Origin: Chitinophagales bacterium
GTDB taxonomy: Bacteria; Bacteroidota; Bacteroidia; Chitinophagales; Saprospiraceae
DNA length: 64,000 nucleotides
Reading direction: 5' to 3'
Assembly (NCBI GenBank): GCA_013297745.1
Contig: JAAFIM010000011.1
Location: 1 to 64,000, forward strand
Of this stretch, positions 8,792-16,948 are shown in pieces. The first letter of the stretch is position 1, and the number at the start of each line of letters is the position of its first letter. Below the pieces are notes generated by a model. That model was not told where the DNA came from, ran no database searches, and worked only from the letters and a program-made list of their open reading frames with translations. The position numbers and the translations under genes were made by a program.

Positions 8792-10282
8792 ATGCAGCAT
8801 CTGCACGTATTTAATAGCCTCAACCGCCAAAAGGAACTTTTTGAGCCGCTTTTTCCCCCCCGCGTGGGTATGTATGTCTGCGGGCCTACTGTTTATAATG
8901 ATGTGCATTTGGGCAATTGCCGTACTTTTGTTTCTTTTGATATTATATACCGTTATCTTTTGCATTTGGGGTATAAAGTGCGTTATGTGCGCAATATCAC
9001 CGATGTTGGACACTTGGTCGGGGACACAGACGAGGGGGCAGAATCCAAAGTGGATAAACAGGCGCGTTTGGAGCAGAAAGAACCTATGGAGATTGTACAA
9101 CATTACACCAACGGTTTCCACCAAATGATGCAAACCCTCCGCACTTTGCCCCCAAGTATAGAACCCACAGCCACTGGGCATTTGCTGGAGCAGATAGAAA
9201 TGGTGCAAGCCATACTCAAAAATGGTTACGCTTATATCAACAACGGCACGGTTTATTTTGATACAGCCAAATTGATAGCTAATTTCCCCGATTATGGAAA
9301 ATTATCTGGCAAAAAAGTGGATGAGTTGATAGCCGAAAGCCGCGATAATCTCAAACACCAATCCGATAAACGCCACCCGACCGATTTTGCAATCTGGATA
9401 AAAGCTGACCCCAACCACTTGATGAAATGGCAGTCGGAATGGTCGCTCGGTTTCCCAGGTTGGCACTTGGAATGCTCAGCTATGAGCACTAAATACTTGG
9501 GGAAAGAATTTGACCTGCACGGCGGCGGGATGGATTTGCAGTTTCCCCACCACGAGAACGAAATCGCCCAAAATATAGGCGCTTGCGGCAACAGCCCAGC
9601 CCGTTATTGGCTGCATACGAATATGATGTTGTTGAATGGGAGAAAAATGTCCAAATCTGACGGCAACAATGTGATGCCCAAAGAATTATTTAGTGGTAAT
9701 AACGGTTTCTTTAGCCAGCCTTATTCGCCTATGTCGTTCAAGTTCTTGTTGTTGCAAACGCATTATCGCTCTACTTTGGATTTGACCGAGGGCGGGTTGG
9801 AGAGCGCGAGCAAAGCCTACCAACGGTTGATGAAATTATACCAAACGCTTTTGAATATCAGCCCAGCAGCTCAACCCGATGCAGCAGCCGATGCAGAAAT
9901 TAGCCTTTTTGTGAAAAAAGCGGCTGAAGCGATGAACGATGATTTCAACACGCCCGAAGTTTTGTCCTTGATGTTCCAAATCGCGCCCCGTATCAACGAC
10001 GGGTTTATAGCCAAGGCTTCAGCCCAGCAGTTGGACGCGCTCAAAACCAGTTTTAGACAGTTTTTATTCGATATTTTTGGTTTATACGACGAAACCGAAG
10101 CCGATAGTCAGCACCAAGATAGCCATTTGTTGGCTGCTACTTTGGATTTAATCCTCAAAATGCGCGCTGGTGCTCGCGCTCGCAAAGATTTTGCCACTTC
10201 CGACCTGATAAGAGATAATTTATTATCTATTGGTATTCAGATTAAAGATAGTAAAACGGGTGCAACTTGGGAGAAAATATAA
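8792..10282 (+). CDS. cysS: Cysteine--tRNA ligase
   Basis: 496 aa, class I aminoacyl-tRNA synthetase that charges tRNA-Cys. The first zinc ligand and HIGH region appear as CGPTVYNDVHLGNCRT. Further zinc ligands sit in WHLECSAMS and GGGMDLQFPHHENE. The signature KMSKS loop is GRKMSKSDGN. The C-terminal helical anticodon-binding part follows (EAMNDDFNTPEVL, ending ARARKDFATSDLIRDNL). Length and motifs are complete. It follows the CNNM gene by 34 bp. Confidence 0.97.
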   Translation: MQHLHVFNSLNRQKELFEPLFPPRVGMYVCGPTVYNDVHLGNCRTFVSFDIIYRYLLHLGYKVRYVRNITDVGHLVGDTDEGAESKVDKQARLEQKEPMEIVQHYTNGFHQMMQTLRTLPPSIEPTATGHLLEQIEMVQAILKNGYAYINNGTVYFDTAKLIANFPDYGKLSGKKVDELIAESRDNLKHQSDKRHPTDFAIWIKADPNHLMKWQSEWSLGFPGWHLECSAMSTKYLGKEFDLHGGGMDLQFPHHENEIAQNIGACGNSPARYWLHTNMMLLNGRKMSKSDGNNVMPKELFSGNNGFFSQPYSPMSFKFLLLQTHYRSTLDLTEGGLESASKAYQRLMKLYQTLLNISPAAQPDAAADAEISLFVKKAAEAMNDDFNTPEVLSLMFQIAPRINDGFIAKASAQQLDALKTSFRQFLFDIFGLYDETEADSQHQDSHLLAATLDLILKMRAGARARKDFATSDLIRDNLLSIGIQIKDSKTGATWEKI

Positions 10283-10342
10283 GCTCATTTAAGCTTTCTT
10301 TGAACTAAAAAACCTTATTTATAAATTTGTAAAACTACCAAA

Positions 10343-10663
10343 ATGTCTAAAATTAAAAATTGGGAAGGGCTCTCAACTGAAGAGATTAATGAAGAATTGG
10401 GCAAGGGGGCAAAATTTGTTATGTTCCAATATTGTTTTTCTATCATTTTTATGAGTTTTCAGCGAAGTAGCGATATTTATTTTATTAGAGCGGGAGAATC
10501 TACCGCCAAACATAGCATTGGCTATACCATACTTACTTTATGTGTGGGTTGGTGGGGCATACCTTGGGGAATTATTTATAGTTTTACTTCATTATATACT
10601 AATTTTACTGGTGGAAAAGATGTGACAGCAGAGGTATTGGCTGCCTTAAATTCGGAAGAATAG
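10343..10663 (+). CDS. Small membrane protein of unknown function
   Basis: 106 aa. Two hydrophobic segments: residues about 26-45 (FVMFQYCFSIIFMSFQ) and 63-90 (IGYTILTLCVGWWGIPWGII), the second with a Gly/Trp-rich GWWGIPWG turn. The charged N-terminus (NWEGLSTEEINEELGKG) and C-terminus (GGKDVTAEVLAALN) are probably cytosolic. I do not recognise a named family. It lies 60 bp after cysS and is followed by a strong terminator. Confidence 0.65.
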   Translation: MSKIKNWEGLSTEEINEELGKGAKFVMFQYCFSIIFMSFQRSSDIYFIRAGESTAKHSIGYTILTLCVGWWGIPWGIIYSFTSLYTNFTGGKDVTAEVLAALNSEE

Positions 10664-10706
10664 CCAAACGACAAAAAAAATTGCTTTATATGATTGTTTA
10701 TAAAAC

Positions 10707-10748
10707 AAAAAGCCTACAAGTTAATTCTTATAGGCTTTTTGTTTTTTT
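10707..10748. terminator. Intrinsic terminator
   Basis: AAAAAGCCTACAAG (10707-10720) pairs with CTTATAGGCTTTTT (10727-10740) with one mismatch, followed by T-rich sequence. Confidence 0.85.
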
Positions 10749-10881
10749 ATTGAGATTGGTATAAATTGATGCTAAAAACTAAATACTGTATTGGGTAGTT
10801 TTAATCAAAACTTAATCGGCAACTTTGTTGATAAAAAACTTTCTAATTTAGCTTCAAGTGGTTAATAAATACAAAAATAAT

Positions 10882-10889
10882 TACCTTTG
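10882..10889 (+). promoter_or_regulatory. Bacteroidota -7 element for the glycosyltransferase gene
   Basis: TACCTTTG, an exact TAnnTTTG match, 27 bp before the ATG. Confidence 0.65.
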
Positions 10890-10916
10890 CGGCAAAATTG
10901 ATTTTTATAATAAAAA

Positions 10917-12203
10917 ATGGCGCGTACAATAGTTTGTTTTGGCCCTGGGCCTGTATTTAAGGGGGGATTATCCAACTACAACACCTCTTTAGCTAAGGCT
11001 TTGGCAGCCGAACCTGATACCAAAGTGTATATCGTGTCTTGGACACAACAATATCCGAGCATTATCCCCAGAGATTTTAAGGATAAAAGTTCTAAATTGG
11101 ATTTTTTGGAGGGTACAAATATCAAATGCGAGTATATTACCAACTTCAACAACCCTTTTTCTTGGTCGCGGACGGTCAAACTAATCGCGAGTTTGAAGCC
11201 CGACACGGTTATTTTCCAATGGTCTATAGCTTTGCAGGGATTTCCGCTCCGTTCTATACTCAAGGGGTTGAAAAAAGTGGGCGGTATTGAGCTGATTATG
11301 GACTTGCATTTTGTGATACAGAAGGAAAAATCCGCTATTGATAAATTTTTCACCAAATACTGCCTCCCGCACGCGGACAGTTATATCGTTCACGCGCTTA
11401 AAACCTACGAAGAGTTGAAAGCGGTATTCCCCAACCAGAAATTTTATCTTACCGAGAACGGACACAGGGGCGCGGACAAAGCCAAAGGGGAAAAAACGGT
11501 GATAAAATTATACCATCCCATCTACGATTTGTTCCAACCTGACCCCAATTTGGATATAGAAGGGTTCAAAAAAGCGCATAATCTGAAAAAGAATGTGTTT
11601 TTATTCTTTGGATTTATCCGCAAATACAAAGGGCTGCACCAAGCTATAGAAGCGTTTAAGTTGGTCAGCCAGCAGCGCGACGATGTGAGTTTGTTGATAG
11701 CGGGAGAATCTTTTTGGCACACTTTAGATAATAAAAGTTGGACTACCAAAATTAAACAGTTTTTGTTCGGTATAGCCAAAAAACTGTTTTTGAACAGCCA
11801 AGACGATGAACAAAATTATAAACCGCTGGAGTTGATAAAAGAGTACGGGTTGGAGAATAGTACTGTAGTTTTCAACCGATTTATCCCCAACGAGGAAGTG
11901 CCGCCTTTGTTTCAGGTTAGCGATTGTGTGGTTTTGTACTATCTCACCGCTACCCCGTCAGGGGTTGAGTCTTTGAGTTATAATTTCAATCTGCCCATTT
12001 TAGCCACTAAAGTAGGGCATTTTCCCGAAACGGTAGTGGATGGTTTCAACGGTTATTTGGCTGAAGATAGGGATGTGAAAAGTATGAGCGAACAAATGCT
12101 TAAGTTTTTGGCTAATCCTTTGCCTCAATCTAATGTAGCCAAAACCAGCGAAAAATTAAGTTGGGCTAATTATGCCAAAGCGATATTGGCTACACTACAA
12201 TAA
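10917..12203 (+). CDS. Glycosyltransferase, GT-B fold, GT4-like
   Basis: 428 aa. The N-terminal Rossmann half begins RTIVCFGPGPVFKGGLSNYN, a Gly-rich acceptor-side loop typical of GT4. The C-terminal half has VFLFFGFIRKYKGLHQAIEA (start of the nucleotide-sugar domain) and a late PSGVESLSYNFNLPILAT with the Glu/small-residue pattern of the GT4 E-x7-E region, then DGFNGYLAED. It would transfer a sugar from a nucleotide donor to a lipid or glycan; substrate unknown. It stands alone between a promoter and a terminator, so no biosynthetic cluster guides the assignment. Confidence 0.8.
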   Translation: MARTIVCFGPGPVFKGGLSNYNTSLAKALAAEPDTKVYIVSWTQQYPSIIPRDFKDKSSKLDFLEGTNIKCEYITNFNNPFSWSRTVKLIASLKPDTVIFQWSIALQGFPLRSILKGLKKVGGIELIMDLHFVIQKEKSAIDKFFTKYCLPHADSYIVHALKTYEELKAVFPNQKFYLTENGHRGADKAKGEKTVIKLYHPIYDLFQPDPNLDIEGFKKAHNLKKNVFLFFGFIRKYKGLHQAIEAFKLVSQQRDDVSLLIAGESFWHTLDNKSWTTKIKQFLFGIAKKLFLNSQDDEQNYKPLELIKEYGLENSTVVFNRFIPNEEVPPLFQVSDCVVLYYLTATPSGVESLSYNFNLPILATKVGHFPETVVDGFNGYLAEDRDVKSMSEQMLKFLANPLPQSNVAKTSEKLSWANYAKAILATLQ

Positions 12204-12211
12204 TTCTAATA

Positions 12212-12247
12212 AAAAAAGCACAAGTTTTGACGCTTGTGCTTTTTTTA
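12212..12247. terminator. Intrinsic terminator
   Basis: AGCACAAG (12218-12225) pairs with CTTGTGCT (12233-12240); A-run before and T-run after. Confidence 0.85.
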
Positions 12248-12266
12248 GCTTTATTTTACAAATAAA

Positions 12267-12298
12267 TTTGGTGGTTCAAAAAAAATTTATTACTTTTG
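12267..12298 (+). promoter_or_regulatory. Promoter (-33 TTTG, -7 TACTTTTG) for the CSD/DUF3825 gene
   Basis: TTTG at 12267-12270 and TACTTTTG at 12291-12298, spaced 20 bp, fits the Bacteroidota consensus. Confidence 0.65.
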
Positions 12299-12308
12299 TG
12301 GTGATAAA

Positions 12309-12324
12309 GGCGCGATGTTGCGCC
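12309..12324 (+). promoter_or_regulatory. Hairpin at the expected transcript 5' end
   Basis: GGCGC (12309-12313), loop GATGTT, GCGCC (12320-12324). It lies about 10 bp after the -7 element, so it would form at the very 5' end of the mRNA. A stabiliser or control role is possible; no known riboregulator is recognised. Confidence 0.4.
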
Positions 12325-12363
12325 TATTTAATTGTTTAGTGGCAATTTTAACAACAAAAGCTG

Positions 12364-13614
12364 ATGGAAAACGGTAAAATCAAATTTTACAAACCCGAAG
12401 AATACTGGGGTATGATTGAGGTTCAATCTCAAACAAAAAATGTTTATTTTAATTTACAAAGTGTTAAAGAGGAGTTTAAAACATTAGTTGAACTTGCACT
12501 TTTTAAAGATGAACCCATAACCTTTGATATGGTAGATTCTACGAGGAAAAAAGGAGAAAAAGAAGCACGAAATATCAATTTAGACTTTTCACAAAGAAAA
12601 GTAGGTTACATACGCGAGTATGATAAAGAAAGAGGACACGGAAAAATAGAAGATGTCCAAACTAAACAAAAAATATTTTTCCACTTTTCAGCGTTTAGAA
12701 AAGATGAGTGGTACAAAGATAAATTTCAATCCATTGAAGTAGATGAACCTGTTGTATTCTCAGTTGGTAGTAACGATAAAGGTAAGGTTGCCACAGACAT
12801 TGTTAAGATTGACAAACGAATGTTCATTGAAAAATTTGCATTCTTCCGAGATTTGAACAAAAGCCTTACAGAATTGAAAGAACTTGCAGAACCTGAAAAC
12901 TGGGATTACATTAGAAACCCTAAAAAAGGTATTCCTGTACTAAGAAGTTATGTAAATCAAACTTGTAAAAGGATTATTTTTCAGAAAAAGACAGTAAAAA
13001 GTAAATCGTCAAAAGATGGCAAAGAATATTGCACTCTCAATACAGGACTTGTAACGCCACAACAAGATGAAATTTTTGCTTATTTTGTAAAAAATCCACA
13101 CTTTAAGAACATTGAAACATGGGGGTTTCAACAACCTGAATGGGATTTTTTAGAATTTGGTACAGACCAGTCTGTTTATCATAGATATACTGAAAGTATT
13201 CCAGAGACAGCAACGTACTTTTCGGAAGCAGAAATTACAGACTTGATATTAGATACCCGAATCAGAATTGTGCCTGATAGAGACCACCTTATCAAAAGAA
13301 AAAACAGAGTTGATTCTGATAAGTTGAAAAACCTTGATGATGATTCTTTTATAGATGAAATAAAAGAGGCTATTGAATTAGCCAAAAAGAGAATTAAAAG
13401 GAATTACAAAACCGCCATTCCACACTTTTACGACAACAAAATACAATTTTTAATACCACTTTGTATGAAAGCAAAAAAGTCAGAAGCAATAGCGGCACTT
13501 GTTGTAAATAAAAACGAAAATATCTATGAGGCACACACAATTTTAAGCCTTGACCAAGCCTATAACAATGCTCGGCTGCTTGCTAAGCCTGATAGAGAAT
13601 GGTTAAATCCGTAA
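12364..13614 (+). CDS. Tandem cold-shock-like domains plus DUF3825 domain protein
   Basis: 416 aa. Residues about 1-75 (GKIKFYKPEEYWGMI) and 78-150 (VGYIREYDKERGHGKI, KIFFHFSAFR) both look like cold-shock/OB-fold RNA-binding domains; the FFHFS is RNP2-like. From about 160 to the end the protein matches DUF3825 as I know it: GLVTPQQDEIFAYF, QPEWDF, then HFYDNKIQFLIPLCM, and the terminal ALVV..YEAHTILSLDQAYNNARLL. An RNA-related role is inferred from the domains. AGA and GCA codons are more frequent than in neighbouring genes, which prefer CGC/CGT and GCG/GCC. An attC-like palindrome follows the stop, so the gene may be a cassette or transferred gene. Confidence 0.75.
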   Translation: MENGKIKFYKPEEYWGMIEVQSQTKNVYFNLQSVKEEFKTLVELALFKDEPITFDMVDSTRKKGEKEARNINLDFSQRKVGYIREYDKERGHGKIEDVQTKQKIFFHFSAFRKDEWYKDKFQSIEVDEPVVFSVGSNDKGKVATDIVKIDKRMFIEKFAFFRDLNKSLTELKELAEPENWDYIRNPKKGIPVLRSYVNQTCKRIIFQKKTVKSKSSKDGKEYCTLNTGLVTPQQDEIFAYFVKNPHFKNIETWGFQQPEWDFLEFGTDQSVYHRYTESIPETATYFSEAEITDLILDTRIRIVPDRDHLIKRKNRVDSDKLKNLDDDSFIDEIKEAIELAKKRIKRNYKTAIPHFYDNKIQFLIPLCMKAKKSEAIAALVVNKNENIYEAHTILSLDQAYNNARLLAKPDREWLNP

Positions 13615-13624
13615 GCAAAAAAAT

Positions 13625-13722
13625 GCCACTAACATTGCATTTGTGCAAGTCGGGCAGAAGTGCTAAATTAAACTTTTGCGCTTCTAAATCTGCCGCTTCA
13701 TCAAACTGCAAAACGTTAGCTG
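13625..13722. other. attC-like imperfect palindrome (putative integron recombination site)
   Basis: About 98 nt, 10 bp after the stop. Complementary blocks from outside in: CTAAC 13629-13633 / GTTAG 13715-13719; TTGCA 13635-13639 / TGCAA 13707-13711; TTTG 13640-13643 / CAAA 13702-13705; GGCAGA 13653-13658 / TCTGCC 13689-13694; GAAGTGC 13657-13663 / GCGCTTC 13678-13684, partly overlapping the previous block. Short unpaired bases break the stem and the central loop is AT-rich. This is the architecture of attC sites, with terminal AAC/GTT cores. The cores do not fully match RYYYAAC/GTTRRRY. No integrase gene is in the window. Confidence 0.5.
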
Positions 13723-13751
13723 CAATTTAAAAACCAAAAACATACCTCTAC

Positions 13752-13783
13752 AAAGCCTTTCTTTTTGAGATAGGCTTTTTTTT
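13752..13783. terminator. Intrinsic terminator
   Basis: AAAGCCT (13752-13758) pairs with AGGCTTT (13772-13778), followed by a T-run. Confidence 0.75.
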
Positions 13784-13835
13784 ATTGTGCATAGTAAAGA
13801 ATAAACTTTATTAACCGCTTTTTGTTGGCTTTTAT

Positions 13836-14456
13836 ATGCAAAACAAAGTTATCATCAATCAAATTTCTTACGACTTAGAAGGCTTACTTCAGAATTGCTG
13901 GCGGCGGCTAGTCAATGGTGCTGTTGTGGCAAAAAACGCCTTTCATTCTCCTTCTATTGCCACTATGAACGGAGATTTTCCCGAAATCAGAACAGTTATT
14001 TTGAGAAAAGTCCTACCAGAAGAAAAAACGCTTATTTTTTATACTGATTATCGCTCGCCCAAAATTGAACAAATTAAAGCAAATCACAAAATAGCTTGGT
14101 TGTTTTATGATGAAAAAGCTAGAATACAGCTTAGGCTCAAAACTATAGCCACTATTCACCATAACAATGAGGTTGTGCTAACGCGCTGGAACGAATCTAG
14201 ATTGGAAAGCAAAACTTGCTATTTGGTTCAGCCTGCGCCCTCTACCAAAACCGAATCGCCCACTGACGGTTTGGCAGCACATTTTGACCGCAGCCATCTC
14301 ACCGCTGAAAGCGTAGCTTTGGGTTACGAAAATTTTGCTGTGATAACCAATGTGGTTACAGAAATAGAATGGCTATTCTTAGCCCGCGAAGGACATCGGC
14401 GAGCCAAATTTATACTTGACCAAGACGGGGTGAAAAAGTATTGGCTTATCCCTTAG
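13836..14456 (+). CDS. Pyridoxamine 5'-phosphate oxidase-family flavoprotein
   Basis: 206 aa. The split-barrel PPOX pattern is visible: HSPSIATMNGDFPEIRTVIL (FMN-phosphate side, with Arg-Thr-Val), then LIFYTDYRSPKIEQI, KIAWLFYDEKARIQLRL, and a C-terminal WLFLAREGHRRAKF. It resembles the small general PPOX proteins rather than PdxH, because the characteristic C-terminal PdxH dimerisation segment is not obvious. Likely FMN- or F420/heme-binding oxidoreductase; substrate unknown. Transcribed alone after a terminator. Confidence 0.8.
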   Translation: MQNKVIINQISYDLEGLLQNCWRRLVNGAVVAKNAFHSPSIATMNGDFPEIRTVILRKVLPEEKTLIFYTDYRSPKIEQIKANHKIAWLFYDEKARIQLRLKTIATIHHNNEVVLTRWNESRLESKTCYLVQPAPSTKTESPTDGLAAHFDRSHLTAESVALGYENFAVITNVVTEIEWLFLAREGHRRAKFILDQDGVKKYWLIP

Positions 14457-14503
14457 CGCAGGCGTTTTATTCACATCAATAAATTAACCTTTTTTTGGTA
14501 AAA

Positions 14504-14671
14504 ATGAAAACTAAATTTTGTGCCTTGTGCAATAAAGAACAATCGGTTATGTATAGAGTACAGATAACAAAAGGCAAAGTTTGGATTTTTGTGTGTACAG
14601 ACTGCTGCAATAAAATAAAAGGACAACCCAATTACCGTTATGGGGGTACTTGGAAAGGCGAAAGGCATTAA
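14504..14671 (+). CDS. Zinc-ribbon-like microprotein (55 aa)
   Basis: A 55-aa frame from ATG 14504 to TAA 14669-14671. It has two Cys pairs (FCALCN near residue 6 and VCTDCCN near residue 31) separated by about 20 residues, a classic zinc-ribbon arrangement, then a basic, aromatic tail (NYRYGGTWKGERH). It lies 47 bp after the PPOX gene and 27 bp before another small basic gene. The preserved CxxC pairs support a real gene; function unknown. Confidence 0.6.
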   Translation: MKTKFCALCNKEQSVMYRVQITKGKVWIFVCTDCCNKIKGQPNYRYGGTWKGERH

Positions 14672-14698
14672 CCCAAAATATAAAATATAAATCTAATT

Positions 14699-14890
14699 AT
14701 GCCAAAAAGAACATCTATCAACGATGTAAAAAAATTGGAAGACCTCAACCAATTAGAACATATCGTCAAAGATAAGCGGAACGAAAAGAGGTCAGACGCG
14801 AAAAAAGAGCGTAGAAATCGCCATTATTTTAAAGTTTTAATAAAACATCAGCTAAAGGATATAACAAATAACCAGCAAGATGAAGATTAG
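14699..14890 (+). CDS. Small basic hypothetical protein (63 aa)
   Basis: 63 aa, very rich in Lys/Arg/Asp/Glu (KKLEDLNQLEHIVKDKRNEK, KKERRNRHYFKVL), predicted helical, no signal peptide or membrane segment. It begins 27 bp after the zinc-ribbon microgene, consistent with one transcript. No family recognised; it could be nucleic-acid binding on charge alone. Confidence 0.5.
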   Translation: MPKRTSINDVKKLEDLNQLEHIVKDKRNEKRSDAKKERRNRHYFKVLIKHQLKDITNNQQDED

Positions 14891-14972
14891 GGGATAGAAT
14901 TTCAAACCTTTTAAATACAAACTTTATACTCCTTTTTCCTTTCATTAAGACACTTAATCTATTCATATACAG

Positions 14973-15572
14973 ATGAAAATTATACTTTCGGGGTTACAGC
15001 AAGAATTGTTAGCTGCTTGGGCAGATTGTTTTGCTGGGCAAGAGGGTGTGGAAATTGTAAGTGCTGATATTACCACTTTGGGCTGTGATGCGGTAGTTAG
15101 CCCCGCCAACTCTTTTGGGTTTATGGATGGCGGTTTGGATTATGCGCTATCTGAGCGGTTTGGTTGGGAGTTGGAAAAGCGGTTGCAAAAAATGATAAAA
15201 GCCCTCCCAATGGGTGAGCTTTTGATAGGACAAGCCTTATTGTTGGAAACAGGGGACAAAACCATCCCTTTTCTAATCTCTGCACCGACTATGCGCATAC
15301 CAACCAATTTCAACATTGACACTTCAGTAAATGCTTATTTGGCGATGAAAGCTATATTGATAACAGCTAAAAACGGCGAGCGTGTCCAATCTGTAGCCAT
15401 TCCAGGACTTTGCACAGGAGTTGGGCAGATGCCCCCGATTATTTCAGCCAAACAAATGTTTCAAGCCTACAAAGAGATTATACTCGGCGAAAAAATGGAC
15501 TTTGAGAGTTTTGGCGAAGCGCAAAAATACCATTGGAACATCAACCAAAACGGGATGATTTGGCGCGATTAA
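14973..15572 (+). CDS. Macro-domain protein (ADP-ribose-binding fold)
   Basis: 199 aa. The macro-domain core is clear: ITTLGCDAVVSPANSFGFMD (strand, then the VSPANS ligand loop), GGLDYALSERFG, then IPFLISAPTMRIP and a second ligand loop AIPGLCTGVGQMPP. Macro domains bind ADP-ribose or derivatives and often remove ADP-ribose marks. The protein is a single domain without signal peptide, so cytosolic. It ends 12 bp from the convergent epimerase gene. Possible link with the two small genes upstream is only positional. Confidence 0.82.
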   Translation: MKIILSGLQQELLAAWADCFAGQEGVEIVSADITTLGCDAVVSPANSFGFMDGGLDYALSERFGWELEKRLQKMIKALPMGELLIGQALLLETGDKTIPFLISAPTMRIPTNFNIDTSVNAYLAMKAILITAKNGERVQSVAIPGLCTGVGQMPPIISAKQMFQAYKEIILGEKMDFESFGEAQKYHWNINQNGMIWRD

Positions 15573-15583
15573 ATAGAAAAATC

Positions 15584-16486
15584 CTATTTTAATAAATTCT
15601 CTAAAGCTGCCGAAATGTTGGGGTATAAAAATTCAAACCCTGCACTTTCCAAACTTTTGGGCAGTACATTAGAGCCGTGCAACACCACATCTGCCATTTC
15701 TCCCATAGCTATCCGCATAGCAAGTGCGGGCGCGGGAACGATTAGCGATTTTTTACCCAGTACATCAGCTATAGTTTGAGCTAATTCGCGGTTGCTAACG
15801 GGTAGGGGCGCAGTGGCGTTATAAACTTGGTTTTTGGGATGATTTTGTACCAAAAAAAGCAAAACTCGAGCCATATCTTGTATGTGTATCCAGCTATAAA
15901 TTTGCTTGCCGTCGCCAAAATAAGCCCCTAAACGCACGTGATAAGAAGGCAGCATTTTAGAGAGTGCGCCCGTTTTTTTGTCCAAAACAATCCCAATTCT
16001 CACTACAGAGCAGGGAATGCCTAAATTGCGGATGTGTTGGTAGGAGTTTTCCCACTGCGTGCAAGATTCAGCCAAAAAGCCCGTTCCTGCCGCGCTGTTT
16101 TCGTCCAACGTTTCCTCTTGTCGGTTGCCGTAAAAACCAATAGCCGACGCGCCAATAACTGCGTGGGGTTTTCTTTCCATAGTAGCCAAAAAACGCGCTA
16201 ATAATAGGCTGCTTTCTACCCGCGAGCTGATAATTTCCGCTTTTCGTGCCGCCGTCCAGCGTTTATCTGCTATGCCTGTGCCAGCCAAATGGATGATAAA
16301 ATCGGCTTGTTCCAATGCTTTTTTGTCTATGGTTTGTTTTTCCAAATCCCAACTATAGGCGGGAAACTCTGCGGATAAGTTCTCTTTGCGGCTCAAATGG
16401 ATAACTTTGTACCCTTGTGATGCCAATAAGCGCGAAGTAGCCAAACCTACCGCGCCCGTGCCGCCTGTGATTAGTACAGTTTGCAT
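15584..16486 (-). CDS. TIGR01777-family NAD(P)-dependent epimerase/oxidoreductase
   Basis: 300 aa. It starts with a Rossmann nucleotide loop (VLITGGTGAVGLATSRLLAS), then IIHLAGTGIADKRWT, the family-typical KAEIISSRVESS, the SDR active-site region GASAIGFYG, and VRIGIVLDKKTGALSKM. The C-terminal DUF1731-like part contains VLHGSNVLPKSLESAGFEF. This family is widespread and functionally undefined; a catalytic Tyr is in the IGFYG position. Single gene, convergent with the macro-domain gene. Confidence 0.88.
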   Translation of the reverse strand: MQTVLITGGTGAVGLATSRLLASQGYKVIHLSRKENLSAEFPAYSWDLEKQTIDKKALEQADFIIHLAGTGIADKRWTAARKAEIISSRVESSLLLARFLATMERKPHAVIGASAIGFYGNRQEETLDENSAAGTGFLAESCTQWENSYQHIRNLGIPCSVVRIGIVLDKKTGALSKMLPSYHVRLGAYFGDGKQIYSWIHIQDMARVLLFLVQNHPKNQVYNATAPLPVSNRELAQTIADVLGKKSLIVPAPALAMRIAMGEMADVVLHGSNVLPKSLESAGFEFLYPNISAALENLLK

Positions 16487-16617
16487 ATTTTTATAAATTT
16501 ATATGGTCTAAAACCCATAAACTTTGTTTTATGTTTATAAAAAAGCTATAATTTGCTAATTTAATAAATAGTGTAAATAAAAAAAATGAAATTTTTATAA
16601 AAAAAAGGGCAAAAAAG

Positions 16618-16647
16618 TTTGTAGTTCAAAATAAACACTTACCTTTG
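16618..16647 (+). promoter_or_regulatory. Promoter of rpsU
   Basis: TTTG at 16618-16621 and TACCTTTG at 16640-16647, 18 bp apart, 37 bp before the rpsU ATG. Confidence 0.7.
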
Positions 16648-16684
16648 CGGGCTAATTTTTAACTTAATAAAAATATAACCTTTT

Positions 16685-16879
16685 ATGCTTCTAATTGATA
16701 TTAAAGACGGCGAAACAATCGACAAAGCACTCCGCCGCTACAAAAAGAAATTTGAAAAATCAGGCACTTTAAAAAGTATCCGCCGCCGCAAAACTTTCAT
16801 CAAACCTTCAGTGGTTCGTCGTGTAGAGTTGCAAAAAGCAGCGTATAGAACCGTTATTTTGGCTGAATTGGAGAAATAA
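16685..16879 (+). CDS. rpsU: 30S ribosomal protein S21
   Basis: 64 aa, the usual bacS21 length for Bacteroidota. It has the conserved start (IDIKDGETIDKALRRYKKKF) and the basic middle (RRRKTFIKPSVVRR). S21 sits at the platform of the small subunit near the anti-Shine-Dalgarno end of 16S rRNA. It is followed 69 bp later by a Xer recombinase, a frequent neighbour in this phylum. Its own promoter is visible. Confidence 0.93.
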   Translation: MLLIDIKDGETIDKALRRYKKKFEKSGTLKSIRRRKTFIKPSVVRRVELQKAAYRTVILAELEK

Positions 16880-16948
16880 AAAATTGCTGAGCTTTCAGGT
16901 TTGGCTTACAAATGGTTATTTTTATCCTAAACCCAATTTTTTTTAAAA

